64,000 nt of DNA from CBDBCU01 sp965243185 (GTDB lineage: Bacteria > Chloroflexota > Dehalococcoidia > Lucifugimonadales > UBA3495): the NCBI GenBank assembly GCA_965243185.1, contig OZ251531.1, forward strand, positions 2,232,001 through 2,296,000, written 5' to 3'. Below are positions 51,746-60,281 of this stretch, piece after piece; within the stretch, counting starts at the first letter, position 1; each line of letters begins with the position of its first letter. The translations under genes were made by a program, and so were the position numbers. The notes under the pieces were generated by a model that did not search any database, had not been told where the DNA came from, and was given only the letters and a program-made list of their open reading frames with translations.

Positions 51746-52605
51746 GAAGCCTCCCGCCCGCCGCCGGCTCTTAACTCCAGCCAAAGGCGGTACACTTCCC
51801 GGCGGGGCAAGCCGGTAGCGGCAGTTACGGCGGCCACGGCCGCCCTTGCCCGCATACCCTCTTGAATGTTTTTCATCAATTGCTCCCGGGCCGCCGCAAT
51901 CTTGTCCGCCACCAGCTCCTCCGGGGCGTCAGCAGCTTTGCCGGCGGCGCCGCCGGCTACTACCAGAACAAACTCGCCCCGGGGATTGGTAAAATGCTCC
52001 AAGGCCGCGGCTATGCTGCTGCGGTGGACTTCCTCGTGCAATTTAGTCAATTCTCGGCACACCGCAATTTGCCGGTCGCCCAGGGTTGAGCGCAAATCCT
52101 CGAGAGCCGGCCGCAGGCGGTGCGGCGCCTCAAAGATGACCAGGGTGTAGGGCAAGGCGGCTATTGCGGACAAAGCCGCTTGTCGTTCCTGTCGCCGCCG
52201 TGGCAGAAAGCCCAGGAATAGAAAGGAATCGGCCGGCAGACCGGCGACAGCCAGAGCCGCCGTAACCGCCGACGGGCCGGGGATGACCTCGAGCGGAAAG
52301 CCGGCCGCCGCCACTTGCGCCGCTACTTCCGAACCCGGGTCGCTGACCGCCGGCATCCCGGCGTCAGTAACCAGCGCCACATCCCCGGATGCCAGGGCTT
52401 GCCGTAACGATGGCAGGCGGGATTGCCAATTATGCTGGTTACAACTGACCAGCGGCGTCCGCAAGCCCAAGTGGTTCAGCAGGCGGCGGGTTATCCGGGT
52501 ATCCTCGGCGGCAATCAAGTCCACTTCCGACAAAATGCGCGCCGCCCGGACGGTAATGTCCCCCAAGTTGCCAATGGGAGTGCCGACAACATAAAAAGTT
52601 CCCAT
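51742..52605 (-). CDS. rsmI: 16S rRNA (cytidine1402-2'-O)-methyltransferase
   Basis: The 287-residue protein opens 'MGTFYVVGTPIGNLGDITVR', the invariant RsmI start, and has 'AEDTRITRRLLNHLG', 'DAGMPAVSDPGSEV' and 'VIPGPSAVTAALAVAGLP', all part of the tetrapyrrole-methylase fold. A C-terminal helical domain ends near 'GLPRREVYRLWLEL'. It methylates C1402 of 16S rRNA using SAM. ATG 52605 is used; a -10 box lies six bases upstream, which implies a leaderless message. Its stop overlaps the third glycosyltransferase stop. Confidence 0.95.
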   Translation of the reverse strand: MGTFYVVGTPIGNLGDITVRAARILSEVDLIAAEDTRITRRLLNHLGLRTPLVSCNQHNWQSRLPSLRQALASGDVALVTDAGMPAVSDPGSEVAAQVAAAGFPLEVIPGPSAVTAALAVAGLPADSFLFLGFLPRRRQERQAALSAIAALPYTLVIFEAPHRLRPALEDLRSTLGDRQIAVCRELTKLHEEVHRSSIAAALEHFTNPRGEFVLVVAGGAAGKAADAPEELVADKIAAAREQLMKNIQEGMRARAAVAAVTAATGLPRREVYRLWLELRAGGGREAS

Positions 52606-52611
52606 AAGGGG

Positions 52612-52617
52612 ATTATA
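52612..52617 (-). promoter_or_regulatory. -10 box for rsmI, probable leaderless start
   Basis: On the minus strand TATAAT is followed by six bases (CCCCTT) and then the rsmI ATG. No ribosome-binding site fits between. Confidence 0.65.
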
Positions 52618-52755
52618 CGCTAGTGACATAAAATATGCCGGGTTTCTTTGCGGCAGCGGGTTGTTGCGCTATTCGGTAACGCTGCGGTAATAGTTGTCTT
52701 TTACGATAAGCGCAAAACTACCGGCAGTTGGTTGCGGAAAAGGGAGGTCGATGGT

Positions 52756-52974
52756 ATGACGGCAAAGGGGTTTGGCGGATTGATTAGCTTGGTGCTGGTG
52801 GCGGCAGTCGCCGCCGTTGCGGTAGCGGCGGCGCTGCTGTTGCTGCCGGGGATGGCTTGGTTCAGTGCTTGCTGGATGGCGGTGGGGGGTGGGCATAGTT
52901 CCTCCGGGATGCCGGGGGATTCGGACAGCACTATAACCAGATGTTTCGGTATACGTGGGGGACTTCGGGAGTGA
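52756..52974 (+). CDS. Small single-helix membrane protein
   Basis: A 72-residue frame from ATG 52756 with GGGAGG nine bases upstream. It has one strong hydrophobic segment ('LISLVLVAAVAAVAVAAALL') followed by a Gly/Ser-rich end. It may be a small membrane peptide; no family is recognised. It converges on the nuclease gene. Coding status is uncertain. Confidence 0.4.
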   Translation: MTAKGFGGLISLVLVAAVAAVAVAAALLLLPGMAWFSACWMAVGGGHSSSGMPGDSDSTITRCFGIRGGLRE

Positions 52975-52988
52975 TGAAATGCCAAACA

Positions 52989-54071
52989 CTACACCCCGGC
53001 CGCCTCTTGATAAGCCGCTGTCAGTGCTTCGAGTAGTTCAGGGGTAATGTTGGGAGTCCAGTTGCCCTTACCGATTTTGTCGGGCGAAATAGCCCGCTCT
53101 ACTGCGTCTATGGATTCAGGAGCCAACCGGTCAAACACCGTTTTAGTAAAACCGCAGAAAGGCCGGAGATTGGAATTGTAGATGGTTACCAGTCCTACGT
53201 CGTCTGGCTTTATTGCAGGTTTAAGAGTGGTCTGAGTGGCCCCGCTGGTAGTGAATAATCGGACGTTAGGTATATCCCCCACCTTTTCTGCCCACGCAAT
53301 CAGTTCCTCGAAAACCTCCCGCGCTTCTGCGGGAGCGTTTTCGATTGAAGCGCGGAAGGCAAAAGAGCCATCCGTACGGACGGGTTTAGGGGGGGCGGGT
53401 TTTGCAGTAATCGAACCTACCGGTACAGCCGGACTTGGCGCAACGGGGTCGAGAGAGACGCGTTGGGGCAAAGCTACCTGCGCTCCATTAACCTCATACA
53501 CTTGGAGCGTAATCAGATCAACGGTAAGGGCTTGCACGGTTATGGCGTCCAAGTAGGCAACAATCCGTTCCAACTCCTCAGAAATGTCGTCCAAGGCTAG
53601 TACCAACCGAAAGTTGCCTTGGTTCAGGTAGCCTTGCAAGGCGGCGGTAAAAGCATCGGCGTTCACCGCCCCATCTTGGTCTTGTACCTTTACCGCATTC
53701 AAAATGGACTCGTAGCCGGCATTTGCCAGATGCCGGCTGAGCGGTCCCTGTTCAAGACCCTCAATGCTTAACCCCCGGAGAAAGGCGGCATAGGCAATAA
53801 CCTGGGCTACGATGGCTCGCCGCGCTTCCGAGTTGCTGGCGAGTTTCACCTCGATGATTGCCGGCCGTCCAGAGGGTTCAACCGCCAGGATGTCAGCGTA
53901 CCCATTGCCCAACTGAACCTCGCTACCTAAGACCACCAAGCGGGGAGAGCCGGCCAAGGGCAGGATGTGCGGGTTCTGGTGTATCAGGCGGTGCAGTGTG
54001 GCTTCATCCTGAAACCGCTGCGGCTTGCCTACTTCCCAACCGTCACCGGTATTAGTCCAGATTCCAGGCAT
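52989..54071 (-). CDS. PD-(D/E)XK nuclease-fold protein
   Basis: The 360-residue protein has an N-terminal half with the restriction-like core: 'EATLHRLIHQNPHILPL', then 'LGNGYADILAVEPSGRPAII' ending in 'EVKLA', which gives the D-(x)n-ExK motif, followed by a helix 'AIVAQVIAYAAFL'. NucS-like and PDDEXK_1 stand-alone nucleases look similar. A Pro-rich linker (near residues 220-245) leads to a C-terminal alpha/beta domain of unknown type. The gene seems more AT-rich than its neighbours and has AGGAG upstream. It could repair DNA or act in defence. Confidence 0.7.
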   Translation of the reverse strand: MPGIWTNTGDGWEVGKPQRFQDEATLHRLIHQNPHILPLAGSPRLVVLGSEVQLGNGYADILAVEPSGRPAIIEVKLASNSEARRAIVAQVIAYAAFLRGLSIEGLEQGPLSRHLANAGYESILNAVKVQDQDGAVNADAFTAALQGYLNQGNFRLVLALDDISEELERIVAYLDAITVQALTVDLITLQVYEVNGAQVALPQRVSLDPVAPSPAVPVGSITAKPAPPKPVRTDGSFAFRASIENAPAEAREVFEELIAWAEKVGDIPNVRLFTTSGATQTTLKPAIKPDDVGLVTIYNSNLRPFCGFTKTVFDRLAPESIDAVERAISPDKIGKGNWTPNITPELLEALTAAYQEAAGV

Positions 54072-54152
54072 AACTAATCTCCTATTTAAAGCTCTATACT
54101 CGCAGCGGCGGCTACGGGGGGACGGCTTTTTGGCGGGGGCAGCGCGGCGGAG

Positions 54153-54818
54153 TTAATAGACCGACCGCTTTTCTTTGCGCATCCGGCCGGTTACGAGGTA
54201 GATGACCCGCTCGGCAATGTTGGTGGCCCGGTCGGCGATGCGTTCGAGGTCGTGGGCCGCCCAAAGCAGGTAGGTGGCGCGCTGGATGCTTTGCGGATCC
54301 TGGAGCATATAGAGCAGCAGTTCCCGATAGACCTGGTCGTACAGGGCGTCCACTTCGTCATCGTCGTCGAGAACTTTGTTGGCGCGGCTTTCATCCCGCT
54401 CGGTCAAGGCGGTCAGGCTGTCTTGCAGCATTTCGGAGGATTTGGCAGCCATCCGGGGAATGTCAATTAAGGGTTTCAGGGGCGGGTCGTTGCCCATCCG
54501 CAGGCTGATTTTGGCGATGCCCTCGGCGTAGTCGCCCATCCGCTCCAGTTCCACGGTGATGTGGAGCAGGGCGATGATGGCGCGCAGGTCACCGGCCATG
54601 GGCTGCTGGGTGGCGATAAGGTCAACGCACAAGTCCTCGATTTCGTACCGCTTGCGGTCGATGTGGTCATCCTCGGCAATCAGCTGTTGGGATTCAGCCA
54701 AGTCCCGGTCTTTCAGGGCATCCACAGCGCGGATGATGGCTTTGTTGACCATATCGGCCAGCAGCACCACTTCGGTTTGCAGATGTTCCAACTGACGGTT
54801 CAGGTCCACGCGCAGCAT
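54153..54818 (-). CDS. phoU: Phosphate transport/regulatory protein PhoU
   Basis: The 221-residue protein consists of two three-helix bundles, each with a metal-binding E/DxxxD motif: 'HITVELERMGDYAEGIAKIS' and 'WAAHDLERIADRATNIAERV'. PhoU links phosphate uptake by Pst to PhoR signalling. No pst or pho genes lie beside it here. Confidence 0.93.
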   Translation of the reverse strand: MLRVDLNRQLEHLQTEVVLLADMVNKAIIRAVDALKDRDLAESQQLIAEDDHIDRKRYEIEDLCVDLIATQQPMAGDLRAIIALLHITVELERMGDYAEGIAKISLRMGNDPPLKPLIDIPRMAAKSSEMLQDSLTALTERDESRANKVLDDDDEVDALYDQVYRELLLYMLQDPQSIQRATYLLWAAHDLERIADRATNIAERVIYLVTGRMRKEKRSVY

Positions 54819-54856
54819 AGCCTTTTACCCCCTGATAAGAGTTCCGGGACGCGGCC

Positions 54857-55348
54857 CTAAACCGGCCGCCACATTTGCCCCCGCCGCCGTTGGGGTTCGA
54901 GGAGCCGCTCGTCAAAGGGCAAGGGTTGGTAATCCTGCGGCGAGGGGATGGCATAGCCAATCAGGTCGAAGATGTCCGGGTTGGTGTAGTAGCTGTTGTA
55001 GCACTGGCGCACCAGGGCGTTGAAAAAGTCGGGATGTTCGGTCTCGACTTGGCGCAGGGCATCATCCTGATGTTCCGGGGAGAGTTGGGCAAAGGCGGCG
55101 CTGCCGCGTTGGGCGGCGGCGATTTCCAGTTGAGCCAAGCCTTCGGTAAAGAGCCGGCGCAAGTCGGGAGTGCGGCCGGCGGCTTGATCGGCGGCGGCGC
55201 GTTCAATGACGGCTTGCTCGACCCAAGCGGCGCCGTCAATATCGCCGGCGCCGGGAAATTTATCCTGGGCCGGGATGATGCGGTTGAGGGCGGCGGTGAG
55301 CAAGTCGCGCTGGTGGTCGGTAAAGATGCGCTGGCCGCTGCTGGTCAT
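54857..55348 (-). CDS. Gluconate 2-dehydrogenase subunit 3 family protein
   Basis: The 163-residue protein has 'FTDHQRDLLTAALNRIIPAQ', 'DIDGAAWVEQAV' and 'FFNALVRQCYNSYYTNPDI' followed by 'IGYA', the typical pattern of the small gamma subunit of membrane gluconate dehydrogenases and related GMC-oxidoreductase partners. The expected large FAD subunit is not adjacent in the window, so the partner is elsewhere or lost. GGAGG precedes the ATG. No Tat signal is present. Confidence 0.8.
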   Translation of the reverse strand: MTSSGQRIFTDHQRDLLTAALNRIIPAQDKFPGAGDIDGAAWVEQAVIERAAADQAAGRTPDLRRLFTEGLAQLEIAAAQRGSAAFAQLSPEHQDDALRQVETEHPDFFNALVRQCYNSYYTNPDIFDLIGYAIPSPQDYQPLPFDERLLEPQRRRGQMWRPV

Positions 55349-55404
55349 GGGTGAAACCTCCGGGGGCGGTTAATTTGCGGCGGGGTTCAAGTTAGTTGCC
55401 GGGC

Positions 55405-57171
55405 TTAGCGGGGGATTACCGGCAAAAGGATATGGGACGGATGGGCGGCGGTGTGGTGGACAGTTTGCCGGGCGGTTTCCAAGCGGGCGTCGACGCCGAG
55501 GGGCGCGCCGGTGTTGGGATTGCGGTCGAAGCGGGGGAAGTTGCTGCTGGAAATTTCCACCCGCAGGCGGTGGCCGGCTTTACAGAGGTAGCTGGTAGCC
55601 CACAGGTCAATGGCGTATTCATAGACCTGGCCCGGGGTGATGAAAGCCGGCGCGCGGGCGGAAGTGCGGTAGCGGGCGCGGATGATGCCATCCTGCAAGT
55701 TTTGGGCGTAGCCATCGGGACGCACTACGACCAGTTTGGCGGTGAAGTCGGTATCAATGGCGCTGCTGGCGGCGTAGAGATAGACCTGAATGGGGCCGGT
55801 GATTTCCAAATCCCGTTCCAGCGGTTCGGAAGTATAGACCAGCACATCGGGGCGGTTTTCGACCGGCCGCTGGTCGGCGACGCCGTGGGGCAGCATCAGG
55901 GTATTGCCGCGCAAAGTAGGCGCAGGGTCAGCCGGGTCATAAGTATAGGCGTCGGGCGGTTCATCCGTCGCCGGCGGGACGGGGGAGAGGCCGCCATCGC
56001 CGTTGAGAGTATTGGCGGCGCCGCCGGAGTGGAAGTACCAACGGGTGTAGTGGATGCGGGCCGGCGGCCATTCTTGTTCGTACCGCCATTGATTTTCGCC
56101 CATTACAAAGAGGGATACCGGCGGTTCGTCCATAATGCCGGTGTCGGTGTCTTTGAGCCAGTAGTCGAACCAGCGGCGGAGCTGGTCGTGGAGTTCGATG
56201 GCGGCATTAGGGCCAAAGTCGATGTCCCCGGTATCGCCGGAAGTGGCCCGGGTGTAGGGGCGGATGTGGGCCCAGGGGCCGACGAGGAGTTTTTGACTGC
56301 GGCGGGCCAGGGCATTGCCGCCGCGCTCCGAGATGGCGGTGTAGGCGTTCAATGCGCCCTCGAGAAAGATGTCGTACCAGGAACTGACATGGAACATCGG
56401 GATTTTGATGCCGGCGAGGTTGCGGAGCAGGTTCAGCCGCCACCAGTAGGGGCCGTCTAGTTCCTGCGCGAAGTATTCGCGGAAATAGGGGGCGGTTTCC
56501 TGAAGGCGGCCAATCCAGTCTTGCAGGGGCAAGTGGCGGTACCATTCGTCTTTGAGGGGGCGGCCGAAGTTGCCCGGCTCCAGGACATATTCATCCATTT
56601 GCGCCAGGAGGTCTTGACGCCCCAGCCGTTCCAGGGTGTTGCGGCCTTTGTGGATAGCGTAGGGTACCATCCAACCCCATTCCATTGCGCCGCCGGTGTG
56701 ATAGACCCAGCTTTGGTGAAAGTCGGAGGAGGCGGAAACCGGGGCCATAACCTGCAAGGCCGGCGGCAGGGGATTGTTGGTGGCGAGGGTGTATTGGGTC
56801 GCGCCGAGGTAGGATTGGCCGGTAGTGCCGACGCGTCCGTTGCTCCAGGGCTGGCGGGCGGCCCATGCCACGGTGTCGTAGCCGTCCTGGACTTCTTGAA
56901 ATAGGGGGTTGTAGTAGTCGCCTTCGGAGTGGAAACGGGCGCGGCAATCCTGGCTGAGGACGACATAGCCGTGGGTGGGAAAGAACCAGACGGAATGGTC
57001 GGGGCTGGCGACATAGTCGTCTTTGCCGTAGGGGCCGCGGTTGACCAGGACGGGAAAGCGGCCGGGGGCGTCGGGACGGAAAATATCGGTAGCCAGGCGG
57101 GTACCGTCCCGCATTGGCACCATAACATTCCGTTCCCGGATGACCTGGTATTGCCCTTCCTGCGCTGCCAT
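55405..57171 (-). CDS. CocE/NonD family hydrolase
   Basis: The 588-residue protein begins 'NVMVPMRDGTRLATDIFRPD', has 'GYVVLSQDCRARFHSEGDYY' and the nucleophile elbow 'GTTGQSYLGATQ' (GxSYxG) of X-Pro dipeptidyl-peptidase S15/cocaine esterase-like enzymes. A cap domain and a C-terminal jelly-roll (from about residue 400) with 'HRLRVEISSSNFPRFDRNPN' follow. It would hydrolyse an acyl ester or amide of unknown nature. No signal peptide is evident. ATG 57171 is used; the open frame upstream to 57270 is not family-like. Confidence 0.9.
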   Translation of the reverse strand: MAAQEGQYQVIRERNVMVPMRDGTRLATDIFRPDAPGRFPVLVNRGPYGKDDYVASPDHSVWFFPTHGYVVLSQDCRARFHSEGDYYNPLFQEVQDGYDTVAWAARQPWSNGRVGTTGQSYLGATQYTLATNNPLPPALQVMAPVSASSDFHQSWVYHTGGAMEWGWMVPYAIHKGRNTLERLGRQDLLAQMDEYVLEPGNFGRPLKDEWYRHLPLQDWIGRLQETAPYFREYFAQELDGPYWWRLNLLRNLAGIKIPMFHVSSWYDIFLEGALNAYTAISERGGNALARRSQKLLVGPWAHIRPYTRATSGDTGDIDFGPNAAIELHDQLRRWFDYWLKDTDTGIMDEPPVSLFVMGENQWRYEQEWPPARIHYTRWYFHSGGAANTLNGDGGLSPVPPATDEPPDAYTYDPADPAPTLRGNTLMLPHGVADQRPVENRPDVLVYTSEPLERDLEITGPIQVYLYAASSAIDTDFTAKLVVVRPDGYAQNLQDGIIRARYRTSARAPAFITPGQVYEYAIDLWATSYLCKAGHRLRVEISSSNFPRFDRNPNTGAPLGVDARLETARQTVHHTAAHPSHILLPVIPR

Positions 57172-57299
57172 GGGGACAAGGATACTACTAAAGGAAAGGG
57201 GCGTCAAATGGGGGGAATTGGCGGGCGGCGGCTCCGTTGGCGGCGGTTTCAACCGGGAGCCGGGGCGCAAACTGAGCTACTGCCTGGTCGGGGACATAC

Positions 57300-57329
57300 T
57301 TGACCATATTTGATTAGAATTGCTACAAT
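57300..57329 (+). promoter_or_regulatory. Promoter for the VOC-family gene
   Basis: TTGACC (57300-57305), 18 bases, then TACAAT (57324-57329), with TGC immediately before the -10. The ribosome-binding site GGGGAGG follows, six bases before the ATG. Confidence 0.75.
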
Positions 57330-57359
57330 TGCGCTAACCTTAATTGGGGAGGTGTACCT

Positions 57360-57827
57360 ATGGCGCGCATCAACCGCTTGCAGCACATTGTCCTGAACTG
57401 CCGGGATGTTTCGGCGTCGGTGGACTTTTATACCGATGTGCTGGGGATGGAGGTGGTGAGCTATAACCGGGAGCGGGATATGGCTTTTCTGTCCTTTGGC
57501 GCGGAACACCACGACATTGCCCTTTTCCCCTACCGGGAGCCGGCGGAGCGGCTGGAAAAGAACCACTTGGGCTTGAACCATATCGCTCTGGAGATTGAGG
57601 GCGGGCCGGAGGAGCTGCGGGAGCTGTACGGCCGGCTCAAGGCCCGCGGGGTGGAGATTGACGGGACGCTGGATCATGTGATGAGCCAGAGCGTCTATTT
57701 CTTTGACCCGGACGGGAATCGGCTGGAGATTTTCGCGGATATGCTCCACGAGGCGGCGAAAGACTGGCTGCACGAGAATGGCGGGGTAGCCAAGCCGCTG
57801 GTTTTGGAGGAAGTTAGCGCCGATTAG
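57360..57827 (+). CDS. VOC (glyoxalase/dioxygenase-like) family protein
   Basis: The 155-residue protein has two beta-alpha-beta-beta-beta modules. Metal ligands are likely His9 in 'LQHIVLNCRDVSASVDFYTD', a His in 'NHLGLNHIALEI' and the Glu in 'FFDPDGNRLEIFAD'. This fits a single-subunit type I extradiol dioxygenase-like or glyoxalase-like metalloenzyme; substrate unknown. It has its own promoter and terminator, so it is monocistronic. Confidence 0.88.
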   Translation: MARINRLQHIVLNCRDVSASVDFYTDVLGMEVVSYNRERDMAFLSFGAEHHDIALFPYREPAERLEKNHLGLNHIALEIEGGPEELRELYGRLKARGVEIDGTLDHVMSQSVYFFDPDGNRLEIFADMLHEAAKDWLHENGGVAKPLVLEEVSAD

Positions 57828-57854
57828 CCGGGCGTTCTTTCACCGGCTACAGAT

Positions 57855-57897
57855 AAGCCGGGCTTGCCGCAAAGAGAGTATGCGGCAAGCCCGGTTT
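57855..57897 (+). terminator. Strong terminator after the VOC gene
   Basis: A 17-bp stem, AAGCCGGGCTTGCCGCA with TGCGGCAAGCCCGGTTT (one G-U pair), around a nine-base loop, followed by ATATT. It may serve both strands because pncC converges. Confidence 0.8.
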
Positions 57898-57955
57898 ATA
57901 TTGCGGGGGGAAGGGGGGCAACGAATCCCGCATATCCGGCCTGTCCCGGTTTAAT

Positions 57956-58444
57956 CTATCCCGCCTCCCGGATGCACTGCTCCAGCAAGTCGAGGGCGGC
58001 TTGGGCGAAAGTCCACATATTGGCTTCCCGGTCGGGGCTGCCGGTTTCCAGGGTGATGACCTTTTCGACCGGGCCGGCTACGGCGATGCAGGCGTGGCCG
58101 GCGGCGTCGCCGTAGCGGTTGCCGGTGGGGCCGCTGGCCCCGGTTTCACTCACCGCCCAAGTGGTATCCAGTTTTTCCCGGAGGGTGCGGGCGTTCAGCT
58201 GGGCGTAGGGTTCACTGCTGGCGCGCAGTCCCTCCATCGCGGCATCCGGCACATCCAGCAGTCCCCGGTGGGCGGTACGGGTATAGACTACCGAGCCGCC
58301 CACATAGTAGGCGGACGCCCCCGGCACGGCGACCAGGGCGGCGGAAATCAACCCGCCGCAAGCCGACTCGGATACGGCTAAAGTTCCCCCGGTTTCTTTC
58401 AGCAATGCGCCTACCGACGCGGACAAGGCAGTTAGTTCGGGCAT
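57956..58444 (-). CDS. pncC: CinA C-terminal-type nicotinamide-nucleotide amidohydrolase
   Basis: The 162-residue protein is a stand-alone CinA C-terminal domain: 'TLAVSESACGGLISAALV' (the SESCTGG-like motif), 'YVGGSVVYTRTAHRGLL', and 'AVSETGASGPTGNRYGDAAG', with the catalytic Ser/Lys-region partly altered. PncC deamidates NMN. ATG 58444 is preferred, with AAGGAG eight bases upstream. It is the last gene of a run behind an MFS transporter and a small membrane protein. Confidence 0.87.
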   Translation of the reverse strand: MPELTALSASVGALLKETGGTLAVSESACGGLISAALVAVPGASAYYVGGSVVYTRTAHRGLLDVPDAAMEGLRASSEPYAQLNARTLREKLDTTWAVSETGASGPTGNRYGDAAGHACIAVAGPVEKVITLETGSPDREANMWTFAQAALDLLEQCIREAG

Positions 58445-58522
58445 AGTCACTACTCCTTTTTGTGGATAATTGGGCCGTCGCGGCGGCGATGGTAGCCGCC
58501 GGGGCGTTCCCCGTACTTGCGG

Positions 58523-58693
58523 TCAGTCCCGAAAGGTTTTGCGGAACCGCATTACGAAAATCACTACCAGAATGATGATGATGGCCGCCAGCAGTAGTGC
58601 GCCGGCTTGGCTGCCCAGCCGGGCGCGGGTCAGGGCAAAGACCGCAATCAGCAGCAGCGGCAAGCCCAGCCACAAGGCATGGTTTCGGTGCAT
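58523..58693 (-). CDS. Small two-helix membrane protein
   Basis: This 56-residue frame starts at ATG 58693, with GGTGGG five bases upstream, right after the MFS transporter stop. It has 'LGLPLLLIAVFAL' and 'AGALLLAAIIIILVVIFVM' hydrophobic stretches and a basic end 'RFRKTFRD'. The position suggests an accessory peptide of the transporter unit, but this is inference. Confidence 0.55.
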   Translation of the reverse strand: MHRNHALWLGLPLLLIAVFALTRARLGSQAGALLLAAIIIILVVIFVMRFRKTFRD

Positions 58694-58707
58694 TATATCC
58701 CACCGCC

Positions 58708-60024
58708 TTAATCAAGTTGCCGGGGATGCCGCGGCCGCCGCACCAGTAGCAGCGCGCCGGCCGTGATTACCGCCAAAACCGTGTAAGCGGCAAAGGCCCC
58801 GGTATAGGAACCGTCAGCCCACTGGAAAATTAACCCGGAGGCTACCGCGCCAATGGCTTGCCCCAAGGAGGTAAAGGGTTCGGTGACGCCGCGGATGCGC
58901 CCCAAAGATTCCCGTCCGAAAAAGTTGGCGTAGGCTACTGCCGGCACCACTAAGATGCCGGCGACCGCTATGCCGAACAGCCCGGCCGCCAGGTAAGCCG
59001 GCAATGCCGCATTCACTAGCGCAAACATTGCTACGGCCACGGCCATTACCAGGGCCACGGCGGCGTAGGTGTAGGAGACCGGCAGCTTTTCCACAATCCG
59101 CCCCCAGAGCAGGCTGCCCAAGCCGGTGCCAATGGCGTTGACTACGATACTGTACTGGGCCACGGTCAGGTCGATGCCTTTGGAATAGAGCAGGTCGGCT
59201 TGATAAAGATTGGTGCCGGATTGGAGCAGGAACAGAAAGCCGGTGCCGAGGGACAGGATCCATAAAGCCGGCGTCCGCAGGGCGGAGCGGGTGTCCCACG
59301 GGAGTTCCGGCGGCGTATTGACCGCGATCATCCGGTTCCCGCTATCGTTGCTGCCAGTAGCTTTGTCCCCGGCATCCGGGGCGGCCGGCGGGTCGCCGTC
59401 TGGCAGCAAGCCCACATCCTCCGGCTGTTGGGCAATCAGCAGCGCCGCCGGAGCCAGGGCAATGGCGTACACCAGCAAGCCCAGCACAATCCACGCCGTT
59501 TCCCAGCCGTAGGCCGCGCTGACCCCGGTAGCGACCAAGGGGAAAACTACCATCCCGCCGGAGTGGGACAGGAATAATAAACCGGTAGCCCGCCCCCGCT
59601 GCCGAATGAACCAGCGTCCCACCAAAGTAGCCGCTCCCACATTCAAGGGACTGCTGAACATTATCCGCCCCACGGCCATGGCGGCGTAAAAGAGGGCGAT
59701 ATGCAGGGACAGCCAAGCCAGGGCAATGGTGGAAAGGCCGATAATCAGCAGCGAGCCCACCAGCACGGGACGGGCGCCGTAGCGGTCAATGGCCCAACCG
59801 GTGGGCGGCGATGCCCCGGTTGCCAACAGGCCGCCCAAAGCCGCCGCGCCGCCAATCAAGGCCCGGCTCCATCCGGTATCGGCGGCAATCAGCGGGACAA
59901 AGACGGCAAAGGTCAGACTGCCGGCCGCATTGCGGACAAACATACTGCTGCCGGCGGTCCCCAGGATAACCCAGCCGTAGTAAAAGGGCAGCCGTTGCGC
60001 CAGATAGTTAATCAGCAGGGGCAT
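58708..60024 (-). CDS. Major facilitator superfamily transporter
   Basis: The 438-residue protein has twelve hydrophobic segments. Motif A-like 'GWAIDRYGARPVLVG' follows helix 2, and 'GRWFIRQRGRATGLLFLSHS' recalls the monocarboxylate transporter/oxalate-formate antiporter group (OFA). A central hydrophilic loop links the two halves. The substrate is not known; the OFA resemblance points to an organic anion. It heads the run MFS, small protein, pncC. Confidence 0.87.
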   Translation of the reverse strand: MPLLINYLAQRLPFYYGWVILGTAGSSMFVRNAAGSLTFAVFVPLIAADTGWSRALIGGAAALGGLLATGASPPTGWAIDRYGARPVLVGSLLIIGLSTIALAWLSLHIALFYAAMAVGRIMFSSPLNVGAATLVGRWFIRQRGRATGLLFLSHSGGMVVFPLVATGVSAAYGWETAWIVLGLLVYAIALAPAALLIAQQPEDVGLLPDGDPPAAPDAGDKATGSNDSGNRMIAVNTPPELPWDTRSALRTPALWILSLGTGFLFLLQSGTNLYQADLLYSKGIDLTVAQYSIVVNAIGTGLGSLLWGRIVEKLPVSYTYAAVALVMAVAVAMFALVNAALPAYLAAGLFGIAVAGILVVPAVAYANFFGRESLGRIRGVTEPFTSLGQAIGAVASGLIFQWADGSYTGAFAAYTVLAVITAGALLLVRRPRHPRQLD

Positions 60025-60221
60025 CAGTCCGCCGTCCGCCGGGCCGCCGGTATCGGGAATGGGGCAAATCCCGGCAATTATACGGCATAGGGCGGGAGCG
60101 TCAATTGGCGGGGGGCGGGCGGCGGCTCAGGGGCTGCCGCTCCATTAGGGGGGACTCCTGAAGGATTTGAGGTTTTGTAGGGGCATTATAGCGGGGTTTG
60201 GGGGAAATATCTCGATTCAAC

Positions 60222-60250
60222 TTGTAGAAACCCGATTTATGCCATACTAT
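60222..60250 (+). promoter_or_regulatory. Promoter for the PLD-ATPase gene
   Basis: TTGTAG (60222-60227), 17 bases, TACTAT (60245-60250), in an AT-rich stretch. The ATG is 31 bases after the -10. Confidence 0.55.
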
Positions 60251-60281
60251 TCCCCATAGTTTTAGTAATGGCGGCAAGGAA

